Shown: positions 16,505-25,810 of the stretch, one piece after another
Numbering within the stretch: position 1 is the stretch's first letter
How the letters are laid out: every line of letters begins with the position of its first letter
Assembly (NCBI RefSeq): GCF_008369115.1
Contig: NZ_VOAZ01000001.1
Coordinates: forward strand, 310,001-374,000
Source of the DNA: Psychrobacter sp. ANT_WB68
Lineage (GTDB): Bacteria > Pseudomonadota > Gammaproteobacteria > Pseudomonadales > Moraxellaceae
Direction of reading: 5' to 3'
DNA: 64,000 nt
The notes under the pieces: generated by a model
Told to the model about the DNA's origin: nothing
The model's database searches: none
What the model saw: only the letters and a program-made list of their open reading frames with translations
Translations under genes and position numbers: made by a program

Positions 16505-18568
16505 ATGCGTGAAGTCAAATCAGCAACATTTTCTAATCAATTAACGGTCTTATCGATGGCTGTCTCAGCCGTTTTATGGTCACAGCTAGCGGTTGCGGCA
16601 GAGGAATTGCCTAGTACCACCTTACAAACCATCACCGTGACCGCCAATAGCTCAGTCCGCGAAAAAGTCCAAGAAGATGGGGTTTATGTCGAAGACTACA
16701 CTCCAGCGCAGCAAGCCAGCCATTTGAGCGATTTTTTGAATGTCGTTCCTGGGGTTACCGTAGGTGGTACCTCAGCAGTCAATCAGCGTATTCGTATTCG
16801 TGGTCTTGAAGACAGCAACCTGAAAGTCACTATCGATGGTGCCCGTCAAGAAGGTAAACTTTTTTATCATATGGGCGATTTGACCCTTGATCCTGACTTG
16901 CTCAAGCAAGCGGATGTCGCGGTCGGTAATAACTCAGTGACGCTAGGAAATGATGCCATTGGTGGTGCGGTGGCTTTTACAACCGTTGATGCGGCTGACT
17001 TGCTAAAACCGGGTCAAAGAATCGGTGCCAAATTACACGCAGGATACGCCAGTAATAATGATGAACTGCTGACCTCAGCCACGGTGTTTGCAGCGCCAAC
17101 GGACAATGTTGACTTACTGGCTTATTATGGTAAGCGCGATACTGATTCTGGCGAAGATGGTAACGGTCGTGAGCTGTTTGAAGACAGTAAAACTGAAAGC
17201 ATCTTATTAAAGGCCGGCGCTTATATTGCGGATGACCATCATATTGGCGCAAACTTTAGTAGTACTGAAAAGAAAGGTATTTTCCCATTCCGTCCAGACT
17301 TTCCTAGTCGCTCTGAGCCACCAATTCCGCAACAGGTGAAGCGCGATACTTATGGTATCGATTATAACTTTAATCCTAGCAATCCATTGATTGATATAGA
17401 CACCAATGTGTATCAGACCAAAACCCGTATTTTGCGTGATTCTGACTATATTAATGATCCAGGTTTTGATTTTAACGCTCAAGTTCAAACCACAGGCGCA
17501 AAAATCCAAAACACCAGTAACATTGCTACGAATGTTGGCACACACAAGCTCATATCTGGTATTGAGCACTATAAAAAAGAGTCGGAGATGGAGCGCGACT
17601 TTGTCAAAAAAGGGACAGATGAGGCAACAAATACTTCCGTTTATCTAGAAGACCAATGGAGAAATGGTAAGCTCACTTTAACGCCCGGTGTGCGTTATGA
17701 CCGCTACAAATCTCCTGATTTTATCGCTAGTGGCAAAACCTATGATAACGTCGTCGGTGCACTTGCCGCAAGCTACGAGATTGCACCATTGACGCAAGTG
17801 TTTGCTAGCTACACGCAGTTATTTAATGGTCCTGATTTAAGCCAAACAATCTTCAATTCAAGTGGCGATAAAACGTACGTTAATAATGAATTAAAAGCAG
17901 AGGAAGGATCTAACGCTGAAGTGGGTATCGTCAAAACGCTACGCGACCTAACGGTAGCCGGTGATGCACTACAATTAAGCGGTAAATACTTTGAAACCGA
18001 TATTGAAAACTATATCGAATTTGTTCGTTCCGGCGGAACTCGCGTTGGCTTAGACTGTGTCACTGGACAACCAGGTGGTGAATGTCAAGGTGACATCAAT
18101 AAATATGAAGATTATAAAATTAAAGGGGTTGAGCTCGCCGCTGATTATAAAATGAATGATTTTAGTATGGGTTTGAGCTATTCGCGCGCGCGCAGCAAAG
18201 GTGAAAACACGGGCTACAGCATTCCATCAGTGACCGGAAGCAGCTCAGAGTCAGGTGATAAATATATGGTCAATCTGGCTTATGCCCCAACAGAGACCAC
18301 AGATATTGGCTGGCGCAGTACGTATGTCGCTTCAGTGATGCCGAATACGGCTGAAAATGATGTTAAAAAACCAAGCTATAACGTTCATGATATCTTTATG
18401 AACTATTCGCCAAGACAAGTTGATGGATTAAAAGCCACTCTTGGCGTTTATAATCTTTTCGATGAAGTTTATGCCAGCCACTCATCTCGTCTAAATCCGA
18501 TTGATGATGTTGCTACTGACTTTGAAAAAGGTCGTAATATCAAAGCGTCATTGACGTATCAGTTTTAA
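16505..18568 (+). CDS. TonB-dependent outer-membrane receptor for iron chelate
   Basis: A 687-residue receptor with a signal peptide (cleavage expected after AVAA near 32). A TonB-box-like segment TLQTITVTA follows. The plug domain has DFLNVVPGVTVGG, RIRIRGLEDSNLKVTIDGA and GNDAIGGAVAF, and the beta barrel ends in the aromatic terminus ASLTYQF. The plug resembles FetA/FrpB and haem receptors. The adjacent FatB/FetB-type transporter points to a ferric siderophore, possibly one made by other microbes, because no biosynthesis genes are present. A cysteine pair near 519-527 (DCVTGQPGGEC) probably sits in a surface loop. A Fur box lies upstream and a terminator follows. Substrate is inferred. Confidence 0.88.
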   Translation: MREVKSATFSNQLTVLSMAVSAVLWSQLAVAAEELPSTTLQTITVTANSSVREKVQEDGVYVEDYTPAQQASHLSDFLNVVPGVTVGGTSAVNQRIRIRGLEDSNLKVTIDGARQEGKLFYHMGDLTLDPDLLKQADVAVGNNSVTLGNDAIGGAVAFTTVDAADLLKPGQRIGAKLHAGYASNNDELLTSATVFAAPTDNVDLLAYYGKRDTDSGEDGNGRELFEDSKTESILLKAGAYIADDHHIGANFSSTEKKGIFPFRPDFPSRSEPPIPQQVKRDTYGIDYNFNPSNPLIDIDTNVYQTKTRILRDSDYINDPGFDFNAQVQTTGAKIQNTSNIATNVGTHKLISGIEHYKKESEMERDFVKKGTDEATNTSVYLEDQWRNGKLTLTPGVRYDRYKSPDFIASGKTYDNVVGALAASYEIAPLTQVFASYTQLFNGPDLSQTIFNSSGDKTYVNNELKAEEGSNAEVGIVKTLRDLTVAGDALQLSGKYFETDIENYIEFVRSGGTRVGLDCVTGQPGGECQGDINKYEDYKIKGVELAADYKMNDFSMGLSYSRARSKGENTGYSIPSVTGSSSESGDKYMVNLAYAPTETTDIGWRSTYVASVMPNTAENDVKKPSYNVHDIFMNYSPRQVDGLKATLGVYNLFDEVYASHSSRLNPIDDVATDFEKGRNIKASLTYQF

Positions 18569-18603
18569 ATCTATACTGATTGACGTATAACGGATTGGTA
18601 AGT

Positions 18604-18642
18604 AAAAAAGCCAGTTTCCTTTAGAGGAAAGCTGGTTTTTTA
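18604..18642 (+). terminator. terminator of the TonB receptor gene
   Basis: AAAAAAGCCAG-TTTCCT pairs with AGGAAA-G-CTGGTTTTTT with one bulged G, ending in a T run. Confidence 0.85.
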
Positions 18643-18771
18643 ATACACGTTTTTTAGAAGTTATGCTCAATTACTTCTTGTCTGTACTCCGACTATCTCT
18701 CTAAATTCATAAAGAATTATATTCATGACTTCATCTTCATTTGCCTATGGATTCACCGTTATACCGGACTG

Positions 18772-20043
18772 GTGATGGCAGCCTTTTTAATCATGGCTGG
18801 ACTGACTGGGGCGTTATTGGCATTTCATGACGAGCTAGATGATGTGTTCAATCAACGTTTGGCCTATGTTGAGAAAGCGCAGACGCCGCTACTGTCTATC
18901 GCTACCCTTCATGACAAGGTGATTAGCAGCTATCCAGAATATGGTTTTTCGACCATGCCAACTTCGATAGCCACTAATAAATATGCAGTATTTTCGGTAG
19001 ATAAAGTCCGAGATCAGACCAGAAAAAATCAGCCCGAAGCAGCGTTCCAAGAGGTCTATGTAAACCCTTATAACGGAGATATCATTGGGACGCGAGATAA
19101 AGACGAATGGGCATGGCGCAATACCATGTGGAAAGTGTTTTGGTTACACCGTGATTTATTGCTTGGTGATATTGGCAAGCTGATATTAGGTGTTATCGCG
19201 TTGGTTTGGACGATTAATTGCTTTATTGGTCTTTATTTAACGTTGCCACGGACCATTAAAAAGAGTCATGATAGCCGTCAAAAGCCAGCTAAAAAACGTG
19301 CTGCTTTATTAAGATGCTGGCTACCAGCATGGAAAATCCGCCGCAACACCAATACCTTTAAGTTGAATTATGATGTGCATCAAGCGTTTGGCTTATGGCT
19401 GTGGCTGATGTTGTTTGTGATTGCGTGGTCGAGTGTGGGTTTTAATTTGCAGCAGGTTTATAAGCCAGTGATGCAAGTGGTAGTCGAGCTTGAAGAAAAA
19501 GCCGGAAAAGATGGCAAATCGAAAAAAGTAGATAAAAGCAGTGTACAGATTCTGCCAAATACGACGCCAGTTAGCGTTAACAATAAAACAGGTGCTGATA
19601 AGGTTAATGATGTGGTCAATAAAGCCAATAGTATTGAGTATGTCAGCAAGCAAGCGAAGATTGCCGCGCGAAATAACGAGCTAAGCGTGCAGCAGTTATT
19701 GGGCATACGCTGGGTCGCAGAGGACAATCAATGGCAGATGCGCTTTAAGACCAATAAAGATATTGGCAAAAAAGGAGGTACTTCATCTATTACTATCGAT
19801 GCTGCAACGGGCAATGTTGAGCGCGTGAACTTTGGTTATCAAAACGCCTCATTTGGACATAAAACTGACCAATGGTTATCGACATTGCATATGGGACATA
19901 TCAGTCACGGCGTAGGTCATCTGGCATATCAAATTCTCTTAGCGTTGATTGGTTTGGCAGTAGCAGTGTTGTCTGGTACTGGGGTTTATTTGTGGTGGAA
20001 AGGGAGCCAGAAACGGTTAAAATATTTGCAAAATCTGAGATAG
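18772..20043 (+). CDS. PepSY-associated membrane protein, 5' end probably frameshifted
   Basis: A PepSY-TM (iron-uptake reductase-like) inner-membrane protein. Helices are at about 1-18, 130-158, 205-228 and 380-405 of the 423-residue frame, and PepSY-type regions lie between them. Such proteins often accompany siderophore receptors and may help release iron. The frame from the GTG at 18772 lacks the family's normal beginning. That beginning (WIHRYTGLVMAAF) is encoded in the same frame upstream at 18748 but has no start codon there. An ATG at 18725 reads MTSSSFAY in the neighbouring frame, so one missing base near 18747 would join the two. This is either a real mutation or a sequence error. 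Translation from GTG 18772 or ATG 18775 would lose part of helix 1. Confidence 0.75.
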   Translation: MMAAFLIMAGLTGALLAFHDELDDVFNQRLAYVEKAQTPLLSIATLHDKVISSYPEYGFSTMPTSIATNKYAVFSVDKVRDQTRKNQPEAAFQEVYVNPYNGDIIGTRDKDEWAWRNTMWKVFWLHRDLLLGDIGKLILGVIALVWTINCFIGLYLTLPRTIKKSHDSRQKPAKKRAALLRCWLPAWKIRRNTNTFKLNYDVHQAFGLWLWLMLFVIAWSSVGFNLQQVYKPVMQVVVELEEKAGKDGKSKKVDKSSVQILPNTTPVSVNNKTGADKVNDVVNKANSIEYVSKQAKIAARNNELSVQQLLGIRWVAEDNQWQMRFKTNKDIGKKGGTSSITIDAATGNVERVNFGYQNASFGHKTDQWLSTLHMGHISHGVGHLAYQILLALIGLAVAVLSGTGVYLWWKGSQKRLKYLQNLR

Positions 20044-20065
20044 TTTAAATTTAGACTTAACAGAA

Positions 20066-20836
20066 TTAAACCGTATCGATAATCACTGGACGGCCTTGAT
20101 GATTTAATACCGTCACATCGACGTTATATAAATCTTTCATGGTCTGTTGGGTGATGACATCGGTAGGTTGACCCACCGCCATGACCTGACCTGATTTCAT
20201 GGTCACTACGGTATCGGCAAATTGCGCGGCTTGATTGATATCATGTAAGACGATCACCACGGTTTTTTGCTCAGTATGGCTCAACTCACGCAGCTCACGC
20301 ATTAGACGTCCCGCATGGTACATATCTAAATTGTTCAGCGGCTCATCAAGCAATAAATAAGGTGTATCTTGGCAAACAATCATCGCAATCAATACGCGCT
20401 GCCGTTGACCACCGGATAATGTCGATAAGAAGCGCTCAGCTAACGGCTCAAGCTCAAAGCGTTCGATAATATCTTGTACTTTTTGCTGATCATCAGCCGC
20501 TGGTTGCCCTTGGTGATAAGGATAGCGCCCAAACATCAGTAGCTCATGCACGCGCAGCCGTCCTTGCACTTGATTGTCTTGTCCAAGCATCGCCACCGTT
20601 TTAGACAGCGTCCGCGCATGGCAATTGGCGATATCACGTTCCTCGTTATCTACAGAAAAACTGACTTGCCCCGATTGTAACGGTTGCAAGCGCGCCATGA
20701 CCGAAAACAACGTAGATTTGCCCGCGCCATTGGGGCCTATTAAAGCAATTACTTGTGAGGGTGGCAGCGATAAGTCGATGTCATGCAAAATCTGCTGTTT
20801 GCCAATATGATGCGAGACGCCAGTTATTTTTATCAT
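20066..20836 (-). CDS. ferric-siderophore ABC transporter ATP-binding protein
   Basis: A 256-residue FecE/FepC-class ATPase. Walker A is GPNGAGKST (about 34-42), followed by the Q-loop MLGQDNQ, the signature LSGGQRQR, Walker B YLLLDEPLNNLD and the H-loop VLHDINQAAQFAD. It closes with the MKDLYNVDVTV segment common in YclP/FatE-like siderophore importers. It is the last gene of a four-gene minus-strand operon: binding protein, permease, permease, ATPase. It energises import through the two permeases and converges on the PepSY gene. Confidence 0.92.
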   Translation of the reverse strand: MIKITGVSHHIGKQQILHDIDLSLPPSQVIALIGPNGAGKSTLFSVMARLQPLQSGQVSFSVDNEERDIANCHARTLSKTVAMLGQDNQVQGRLRVHELLMFGRYPYHQGQPAADDQQKVQDIIERFELEPLAERFLSTLSGGQRQRVLIAMIVCQDTPYLLLDEPLNNLDMYHAGRLMRELRELSHTEQKTVVIVLHDINQAAQFADTVVTMKSGQVMAVGQPTDVITQQTMKDLYNVDVTVLNHQGRPVIIDTV

Positions 20837-20889
20837 AGTTGTTCTTAATTTGAGTATCTGTGAGCTGAATTTTCAATAAATTTTTATGA

Positions 20890-21951
20890 TTAATGACTCG
20901 AGCGGCGTTGGTTCATAAATATTAACGCTAAAAATACCAAGCCACCCGCCAATTCAATCACTACCGATAATACACCTGCCATGCCTAGTACTTGCTCGAA
21001 TACTGTCTGGCCGAGTACCAAGCAAATCATCGCCACCAAGCTGACCAATATCAGGCGTTCGCTGTGATACATATGGCGCGCCATGCGATTGGTTAATGCG
21101 CAGACCAATAGACCAAAAAACGTCACTGGGCCTACCAGTGCGGTTGCTGTAGCGACCAGTACTGCAATGACGGTTAATAGTCCAAACGCTAAGCGTTGAT
21201 AGTTGATGCCTAAATTAATCGCCTGCGCTTTACCTAACATGAGCACATCACACTGATAGCGCCAACGCCAGATAAATAGCCCACTAACCACACAGATAAT
21301 GAAGCTAATACCGAGTAACTGCGGATTAATCGTATTAAACTGCGCATAACTGGCAGACTGGACGACGACAAAATCATCAGGGTTAATCAGTCGTGCAACC
21401 AATGCCGATAAGCTGCGAAACAATACCCCAAAAATAACGCCTACCAAAATTAGCCGCGTTAAATCTTGGTTGCTCTTGGAAAATAGTAATTTAAATAGCA
21501 ATAACGACGCACCAAACATGAGGACTATTTCGAGGGTAAATTTGGCAATAGGATTTATACTGGTAAAGCTAATTGCGCCCAAAAAGAACACCAGTAAGCT
21601 TTGTAATAACACATAAAGCGAATCGAACCCTAATAAGGAAGGCGTCAAAATAGGATTATGTGTGAGGGTTTGAAACAGTAGCGTCGAGACGCCAATCGCA
21701 TAACCGACCACTATTAACGCCAGTAATTTTTTACCCCGTAATGGCAGTGCAAAATCCCAATGCCCATGGACATTAACTGTTAAAAATAAAATCGCTGAAA
21801 TTAGTAAAATGATAGCGGCAATTAATTTAGGATGTTGACTTATTATTAACCACAGCCATGCCCAAAATTTTGCAAATGGGTTAAGGCTGGAGACGTCACT
21901 ATTAATAATAGAATCGCCTGTTGGGCTAGAGGATGCAGAAGGTAAAAACAT
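20890..21951 (-). CDS. ferric-siderophore ABC transporter permease (second)
   Basis: A 353-residue FecCD-family inner-membrane permease with 8-10 helices. Typical segments are LIVVGYAIGVSTLLFQTLTHNPILTPSLLGFDSLYVLLQ near 90-130, VGPVTFFGLLVCALTNRMARHMYHS for the cytoplasmic coupling region, and a C-terminal LGMAGVLSVVIELAGGLVFL. It pairs with the permease encoded just upstream as a heterodimer, like FatC/FatD or YclN/YclO. The first 30 residues are polar and low in complexity. It lies 53 bp before the ATPase gene. Confidence 0.9.
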   Translation of the reverse strand: MFLPSASSSPTGDSIINSDVSSLNPFAKFWAWLWLIISQHPKLIAAIILLISAILFLTVNVHGHWDFALPLRGKKLLALIVVGYAIGVSTLLFQTLTHNPILTPSLLGFDSLYVLLQSLLVFFLGAISFTSINPIAKFTLEIVLMFGASLLLFKLLFSKSNQDLTRLILVGVIFGVLFRSLSALVARLINPDDFVVVQSASYAQFNTINPQLLGISFIICVVSGLFIWRWRYQCDVLMLGKAQAINLGINYQRLAFGLLTVIAVLVATATALVGPVTFFGLLVCALTNRMARHMYHSERLILVSLVAMICLVLGQTVFEQVLGMAGVLSVVIELAGGLVFLALIFMNQRRSSH

Positions 21952-22013
21952 ACGTGAATCTTATAAAAGGGAGTAGCAAGTAAAACAACGATCACTGAAA
22001 CGATACAGATCTT

Positions 22014-23114
22014 TTAGGACTCAGCAGGTGCACGTAATAATAGCCATAAAAATATTACCGTGCCGACCACACCAAATACGGTCGCAACAGGCACTTCAAA
22101 AGGGTAACGAATGGAGCGCCCTATAATATCGCAGAGCAATACTGCTGATGCACCCAATAGTGCCACTGCTGGCAAGCTGCGTCTGAGCTTATCACCCATA
22201 ATACGACTGACGATATTCGGTACGACCAATCCAATAAAGGGAATCATGCCAACCGTCACGACGACAACAGCACTCATCATGGCTACCATACCGACACCGA
22301 GCCACGTCACTTGTCGTTTGCTGATACCTAGATTGAGCGCAATATTATCGCCCAACCCGACGATGGTCAGTTTATCGGCGATGACATAAGCCAGTACGCA
22401 CAGTCCACCAGTCAACCACAGCAGCTCATAACGACCTGATAATACGCTTGAGAAGTCACCAAATTGCCAAACGCTGAGCATCTGTAGCGATTCAGTTTGA
22501 TACGCAATAAAGGTTGTCACTGCTTCAATAATGCCGCCAAAGACAATACCAATCAGCGGAATCATCAAGAAATCCGTCGGCGGAATACGGTGGATAAGCA
22601 GCATAAATAGCATCATGCCAAATACCGCAGCGATGGTCGCGACGCCCATTTTAATAAGCAGTGAACTGGCTGGAAACAGTAAGCTGACTACTAGCAGTCC
22701 TAGCGCGGCGCTTTGGGTTGCACCAACCATCGATGGCTCAACGAAGCGGTTTTTGAGCACTACCTGAATAATCATCCCTGCCACCGCCATGGCGATACCA
22801 GTCAAAATAATGGCGATGGTACGCGGTATGCGGCTGACCAATAGCAGCGAGCTGTCAGAATTAGCACTATGGTTAACAATGCTCTGCAAGATACCTGACC
22901 ATGAAAAGTCGGCAACGCCAATTGATAAACTCAGTAACACCAAAAGCCCCATAATAATGAGGCTAGCTGTGTTAATTAACCACGGAGGTATGGCGGTACG
23001 TTGATGTTTATGACCCTGACTATTCGCAGTCTCATGTTGCCAGCTTGAGGGTGCAGCTGGCAAAGAAGTACTGGCTGTAACGTTGGTATGAGCGCGAGAT
23101 GAAAATAACGACAT
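22014..23114 (-). CDS. ferric-siderophore ABC transporter permease (first)
   Basis: A 366-residue FecCD-family permease. RIPRTIAIILTGIAMAVAGMIIQ (about 94-116) and NRFVEPSMVGATQSAALG are family hallmarks, and VGMIPFIGLVVPNIVSRIMGDKLRR is the coupling region facing the ATPase. The N-terminal 40 residues are Ser/Thr/Ala-rich and probably cytoplasmic. It is the second gene of the operon, 69 bp after the binding protein and 62 bp before the partner permease. Confidence 0.9.
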   Translation of the reverse strand: MSLFSSRAHTNVTASTSLPAAPSSWQHETANSQGHKHQRTAIPPWLINTASLIIMGLLVLLSLSIGVADFSWSGILQSIVNHSANSDSSLLLVSRIPRTIAIILTGIAMAVAGMIIQVVLKNRFVEPSMVGATQSAALGLLVVSLLFPASSLLIKMGVATIAAVFGMMLFMLLIHRIPPTDFLMIPLIGIVFGGIIEAVTTFIAYQTESLQMLSVWQFGDFSSVLSGRYELLWLTGGLCVLAYVIADKLTIVGLGDNIALNLGISKRQVTWLGVGMVAMMSAVVVVTVGMIPFIGLVVPNIVSRIMGDKLRRSLPAVALLGASAVLLCDIIGRSIRYPFEVPVATVFGVVGTVIFLWLLLRAPAES

Positions 23115-23183
23115 AGCGTTTACTGGCTTAGAGATGAGTGGCTAAAATACAATCAGTAATGATTGTTCGAACAGTAATAGCGT

Positions 23184-24236
23184 TTATTTCGCATTAGCAA
23201 ACGCATCTTTAATCATGGTCAAATCCTGCATCCACTGATAGTAACCGCCGAATGCTAAGTAAGAGTCTGGGCTTAGGTAAACCACTTGGTCTTTATTCCA
23301 AGCAGTGGTTTGCGCGACCAATGGGTTGTTCAGTACGGCTTTGGCACCAGCGCCATCTTCACCAATCGCTGCGCTGCGATCGACCACGAATAGCCAATCT
23401 GGATTGGTCTTTTGTAAATACTCAAATGAGATCGGCTGACCGTGACGGGCATCAGCGATTTGGTCATCGGCCATCGGGATATCTAATACCGTATGAATAA
23501 AGCCATAGCGCGACTTATCACCATAAGCAGACAGCTTATTACCATTGACCATGACTACTAAGCCTTTACCTTTATCTTTGGTTAGGGTTTTAGTCTCATC
23601 GATAAGCGTGTCAATGTTGCCTTGCAATTTCGCCGCTTGATCGCTTTTGCCAAATAAGGCACCCAAATCATGCAGGCGCTGTTTGCTTGATTCGTAGATA
23701 TTTGCGGTATCGATACTCATATCGAGCGTTGGCGCGATACTTGATAACGCATCGTATTTCTCTGCCATACGTGAGCCAACCAAAATAGCTTGCGGCTGCA
23801 TCGCATTTAATGCCTCAAGGTCTGGCTCAAATACGGTACCGACGCCTTTAGGATCAGGATGTACTTTAGACTGTAAGTTATTTAGATGTAGCCCACTTGG
23901 CATACCATCGACCGCCACGTCGAGCGCTGCCAAATCCTGCATCAAGGTCATGTCATAAACGACCAAAGGTGACGGATTTATTGCCAAATCAACCTTGCCT
24001 TTTATCGTATCGATAGCGATGGTCGACACAGAGACGTTGTCATTATTGGCAACATTTGAGGCCGCATCGGCCGTTTTATTCTCTGCTTTGGTTGCTGTTG
24101 ATTCGGTATCACTGGAGTCAGGAGAGCTACAACCTGCCAAGCCAATACTGGCGATCAGCGCTGTCATCATGGCAGTCAATAGTGAACGTTTAAAGAAAGG
24201 GGTGCTAGGGCGATTAGAATATGAAATAGTAGGCAT
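23184..24236 (-). CDS. ferric-siderophore-binding lipoprotein (FatB/FetB type)
   Basis: A 350-residue iron-siderophore binding protein. A long basic N-terminus leads to a hydrophobic segment and the lipobox LAGC (about 33-36), so it is a lipoprotein. The mature domain carries NPSPLVVYDMTLMQDLAALDV and VMVNGNKLSAYGDKSRYGFIHTVLD, which identify the FatB/CeuE/YclQ/FetB group that binds catecholate-type ferric siderophores. It ends with the QWMQDLTMIKDAF helix. It is the first gene of the minus-strand ABC operon; regulatory sites lie in the spacer upstream. Exact ligand unknown. Confidence 0.9.
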   Translation of the reverse strand: MPTISYSNRPSTPFFKRSLLTAMMTALIASIGLAGCSSPDSSDTESTATKAENKTADAASNVANNDNVSVSTIAIDTIKGKVDLAINPSPLVVYDMTLMQDLAALDVAVDGMPSGLHLNNLQSKVHPDPKGVGTVFEPDLEALNAMQPQAILVGSRMAEKYDALSSIAPTLDMSIDTANIYESSKQRLHDLGALFGKSDQAAKLQGNIDTLIDETKTLTKDKGKGLVVMVNGNKLSAYGDKSRYGFIHTVLDIPMADDQIADARHGQPISFEYLQKTNPDWLFVVDRSAAIGEDGAGAKAVLNNPLVAQTTAWNKDQVVYLSPDSYLAFGGYYQWMQDLTMIKDAFANAK

Positions 24237-24373
24237 AAATAACTCGGTATATCAAAGGTTTGGGCAGTATTATTATAAGAATGGTCAAATAAAAACTGCA
24301 AAATAATGAAATAGCTTGTTTAGCGCGCATAAACGAAACGCTAATCAACTATTCTTTTGGCTAAATCGTTAAC

Positions 24374-24399
24374 GTATCGATGCTTTTAATGTATCGATG
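24374..24399. repeat. direct repeat GTATCGATG, 17-bp period
   Basis: GTATCGATG occurs twice (24374-24382 and 24391-24399), each with the palindromic core ATCGAT. It is about 140 bp upstream of the siderophore-binding protein gene and may be a regulator site. Confidence 0.45.
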
Positions 24400-24508
24400 T
24401 TTCTTTTTATAATGGATTCATGATTGGATTTTTACGATAAGCTGCTTTTGTTACCATCACAAAACAGCAGTTATCATAAAGTAGTTGAGATTTATTATCA
24501 ATATTAAT

Positions 24509-24527
24509 GATAATGATTTTTATTAAC
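24509..24527. promoter_or_regulatory. Fur box, siderophore ABC operon side
   Basis: GATAATGATTTTTATTAAC matches the 19-base Fur consensus at 15 positions. Confidence 0.6.
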
Positions 24528-24673
24528 AAGTATGGATTTTACCGCAATCATGCTAAAAAAGTGCTGATTGCCTAGTGTAAAACCAGCGTAAAACCTTAAT
24601 ATTCAAATCAATCCTTTAAATAATATTGTCTGATATATAAGGCAAAAGGATAAAGATAATAGAAATCTACTAT

Positions 24674-24688
24674 TGATAATAGTTATCG
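24674..24688 (+). promoter_or_regulatory. Fur box upstream of tonB
   Basis: TGATAAT-A-GTTATCG matches the 7-1-7 Fur motif at 13 of 15 positions. It ends 49 bp before the chosen tonB start. Confidence 0.65.
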
Positions 24689-24737
24689 TTTGCATTATTA
24701 TCAACGCCATTCTATAACGGTTAAATGTTTGGGTGTT

Positions 24738-25715
24738 ATGAGTTCAACGGATTTAGACGCGCCACCACTAAGACTGATACTTATCGCTATTATTATAGTG
24801 GTCGGTCTACATGTGCTCACGGCAATTGCCTTGGTGGCAATAAAAGCGCCTGAGCCTAAAACTGAGCTCATAAAAGAAACGCCGCCGATCGAAATCGAAA
24901 TGGTCTCATTGCCTAATGAGCCTATCGAGAGTGTGGTTGCTGAGGTAGCAGAAACACCGCCAAGTAAGACACAGCCGATAACTGAACCTAAGTCTAAACC
25001 ACATTCTGAACCACAGTCCGAACCAAAGCCAAAACAAAAATCTGAAGCTATTACGCAAGAAGAGCCAGTGGTAAGAGATAAAAAACCGACGGTTCAGAAA
25101 GATAAATCACCACAGCAACCGCCCATAGAAAAAAAACCAGTAAAGAAAATAGAAAACCAGCAGCCAGAACGGAAACAACCTGACGTTGAGCAGTCAATCG
25201 CTGACGAGCAACGCCGCCGCGTTACCGCACAGGCAGAGAAAGCTGCGCAACAAGCTGCAGACCAAGCCCGAGCTAAAGCGCTGCAAGAAGACATTCAAAA
25301 AGCAAATGCAAAAGCCGCTCTTGAGGCCCAAGCGCAGGCAGCCGAAAATGCTGCTAAACAAGCTGCAGAAGCCGCTGCCCGAGCAGAGGCTGATGCCAAA
25401 GCTGCTGCTGCAAGTAATGAACCTGTCAATTTTACTGCCAGCGCTGCTAACTGGGCTTCTGCCCCTAACTTTAGCTTTCCCGAGCGCGCGGCTAGGCGAG
25501 CCCGTTCAGGCGATACGCTCAATGTGGTGTTAGTATTGAGGGTTAATAAACAAGGCGGTATCGATAGCGTGCGAATTATCCAATCATCAGGCAACTCACT
25601 AGTAGATAAAGAGGCACAGCGTCAGGTCCGCTCTGGTAAATTCAAACCCTTTACCAAAAACGGCGTACCAGTGGTCGGTAATGTCACGTTGCCTGTCGCT
25701 TATGCGGTTCCATAG
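24738..25715 (+). CDS. tonB: energy-transducing protein TonB
   Basis: A 325-residue TonB. One N-terminal membrane anchor lies at about 11-34. A long Pro/Lys/Glu periplasmic spacer follows, then an Ala/Lys/Glu coiled-coil stretch (about 155-230) more like TolA. The C-terminal TonB domain has SFPERAARRARSGDTLNVVL, a VRIIQSSGNSLVDKEA helix and FKPFTKNGVPVVGNVTLPVAY. It couples the proton-driven ExbB-ExbD complex to outer-membrane receptors such as the one at 16505. The frame opens at a TTG at 24690, but the ATG at 24738 (MSSTDLD) fits better and lies beyond the Fur box. exbB follows after 95 bp. Confidence 0.92.
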   Translation: MSSTDLDAPPLRLILIAIIIVVGLHVLTAIALVAIKAPEPKTELIKETPPIEIEMVSLPNEPIESVVAEVAETPPSKTQPITEPKSKPHSEPQSEPKPKQKSEAITQEEPVVRDKKPTVQKDKSPQQPPIEKKPVKKIENQQPERKQPDVEQSIADEQRRRVTAQAEKAAQQAADQARAKALQEDIQKANAKAALEAQAQAAENAAKQAAEAAARAEADAKAAAASNEPVNFTASAANWASAPNFSFPERAARRARSGDTLNVVLVLRVNKQGGIDSVRIIQSSGNSLVDKEAQRQVRSGKFKPFTKNGVPVVGNVTLPVAYAVP

Positions 25716-25810
25716 ATATATAGCAAAGATGTAAAGTAATAGATATTGAAACGTGTACTGTTGCAAATCATAAAATAACAAGTAATGACATCCCACTTAA
25801 GGAGTCTGAT

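Larger units (their letters stand above)
24237..24737. other. divergent promoter region between siderophore ABC operon and tonB
   Basis: No gene is supported. The region holds two Fur-like boxes (24509-24527 and 24674-24688), the 9-base direct repeat at 24374-24399, and an imperfect hairpin around 24450-24470 (CTGCTTTTG with CAAAACAGCAG). Confidence 0.5.

Noticed and set aside
24690..24737. TTG start 16 codons upstream for tonB.
   Set aside because: It begins right after the Fur box, where the promoter should be, and the ATG at 24738 gives the usual short cytoplasmic lead before the membrane anchor.
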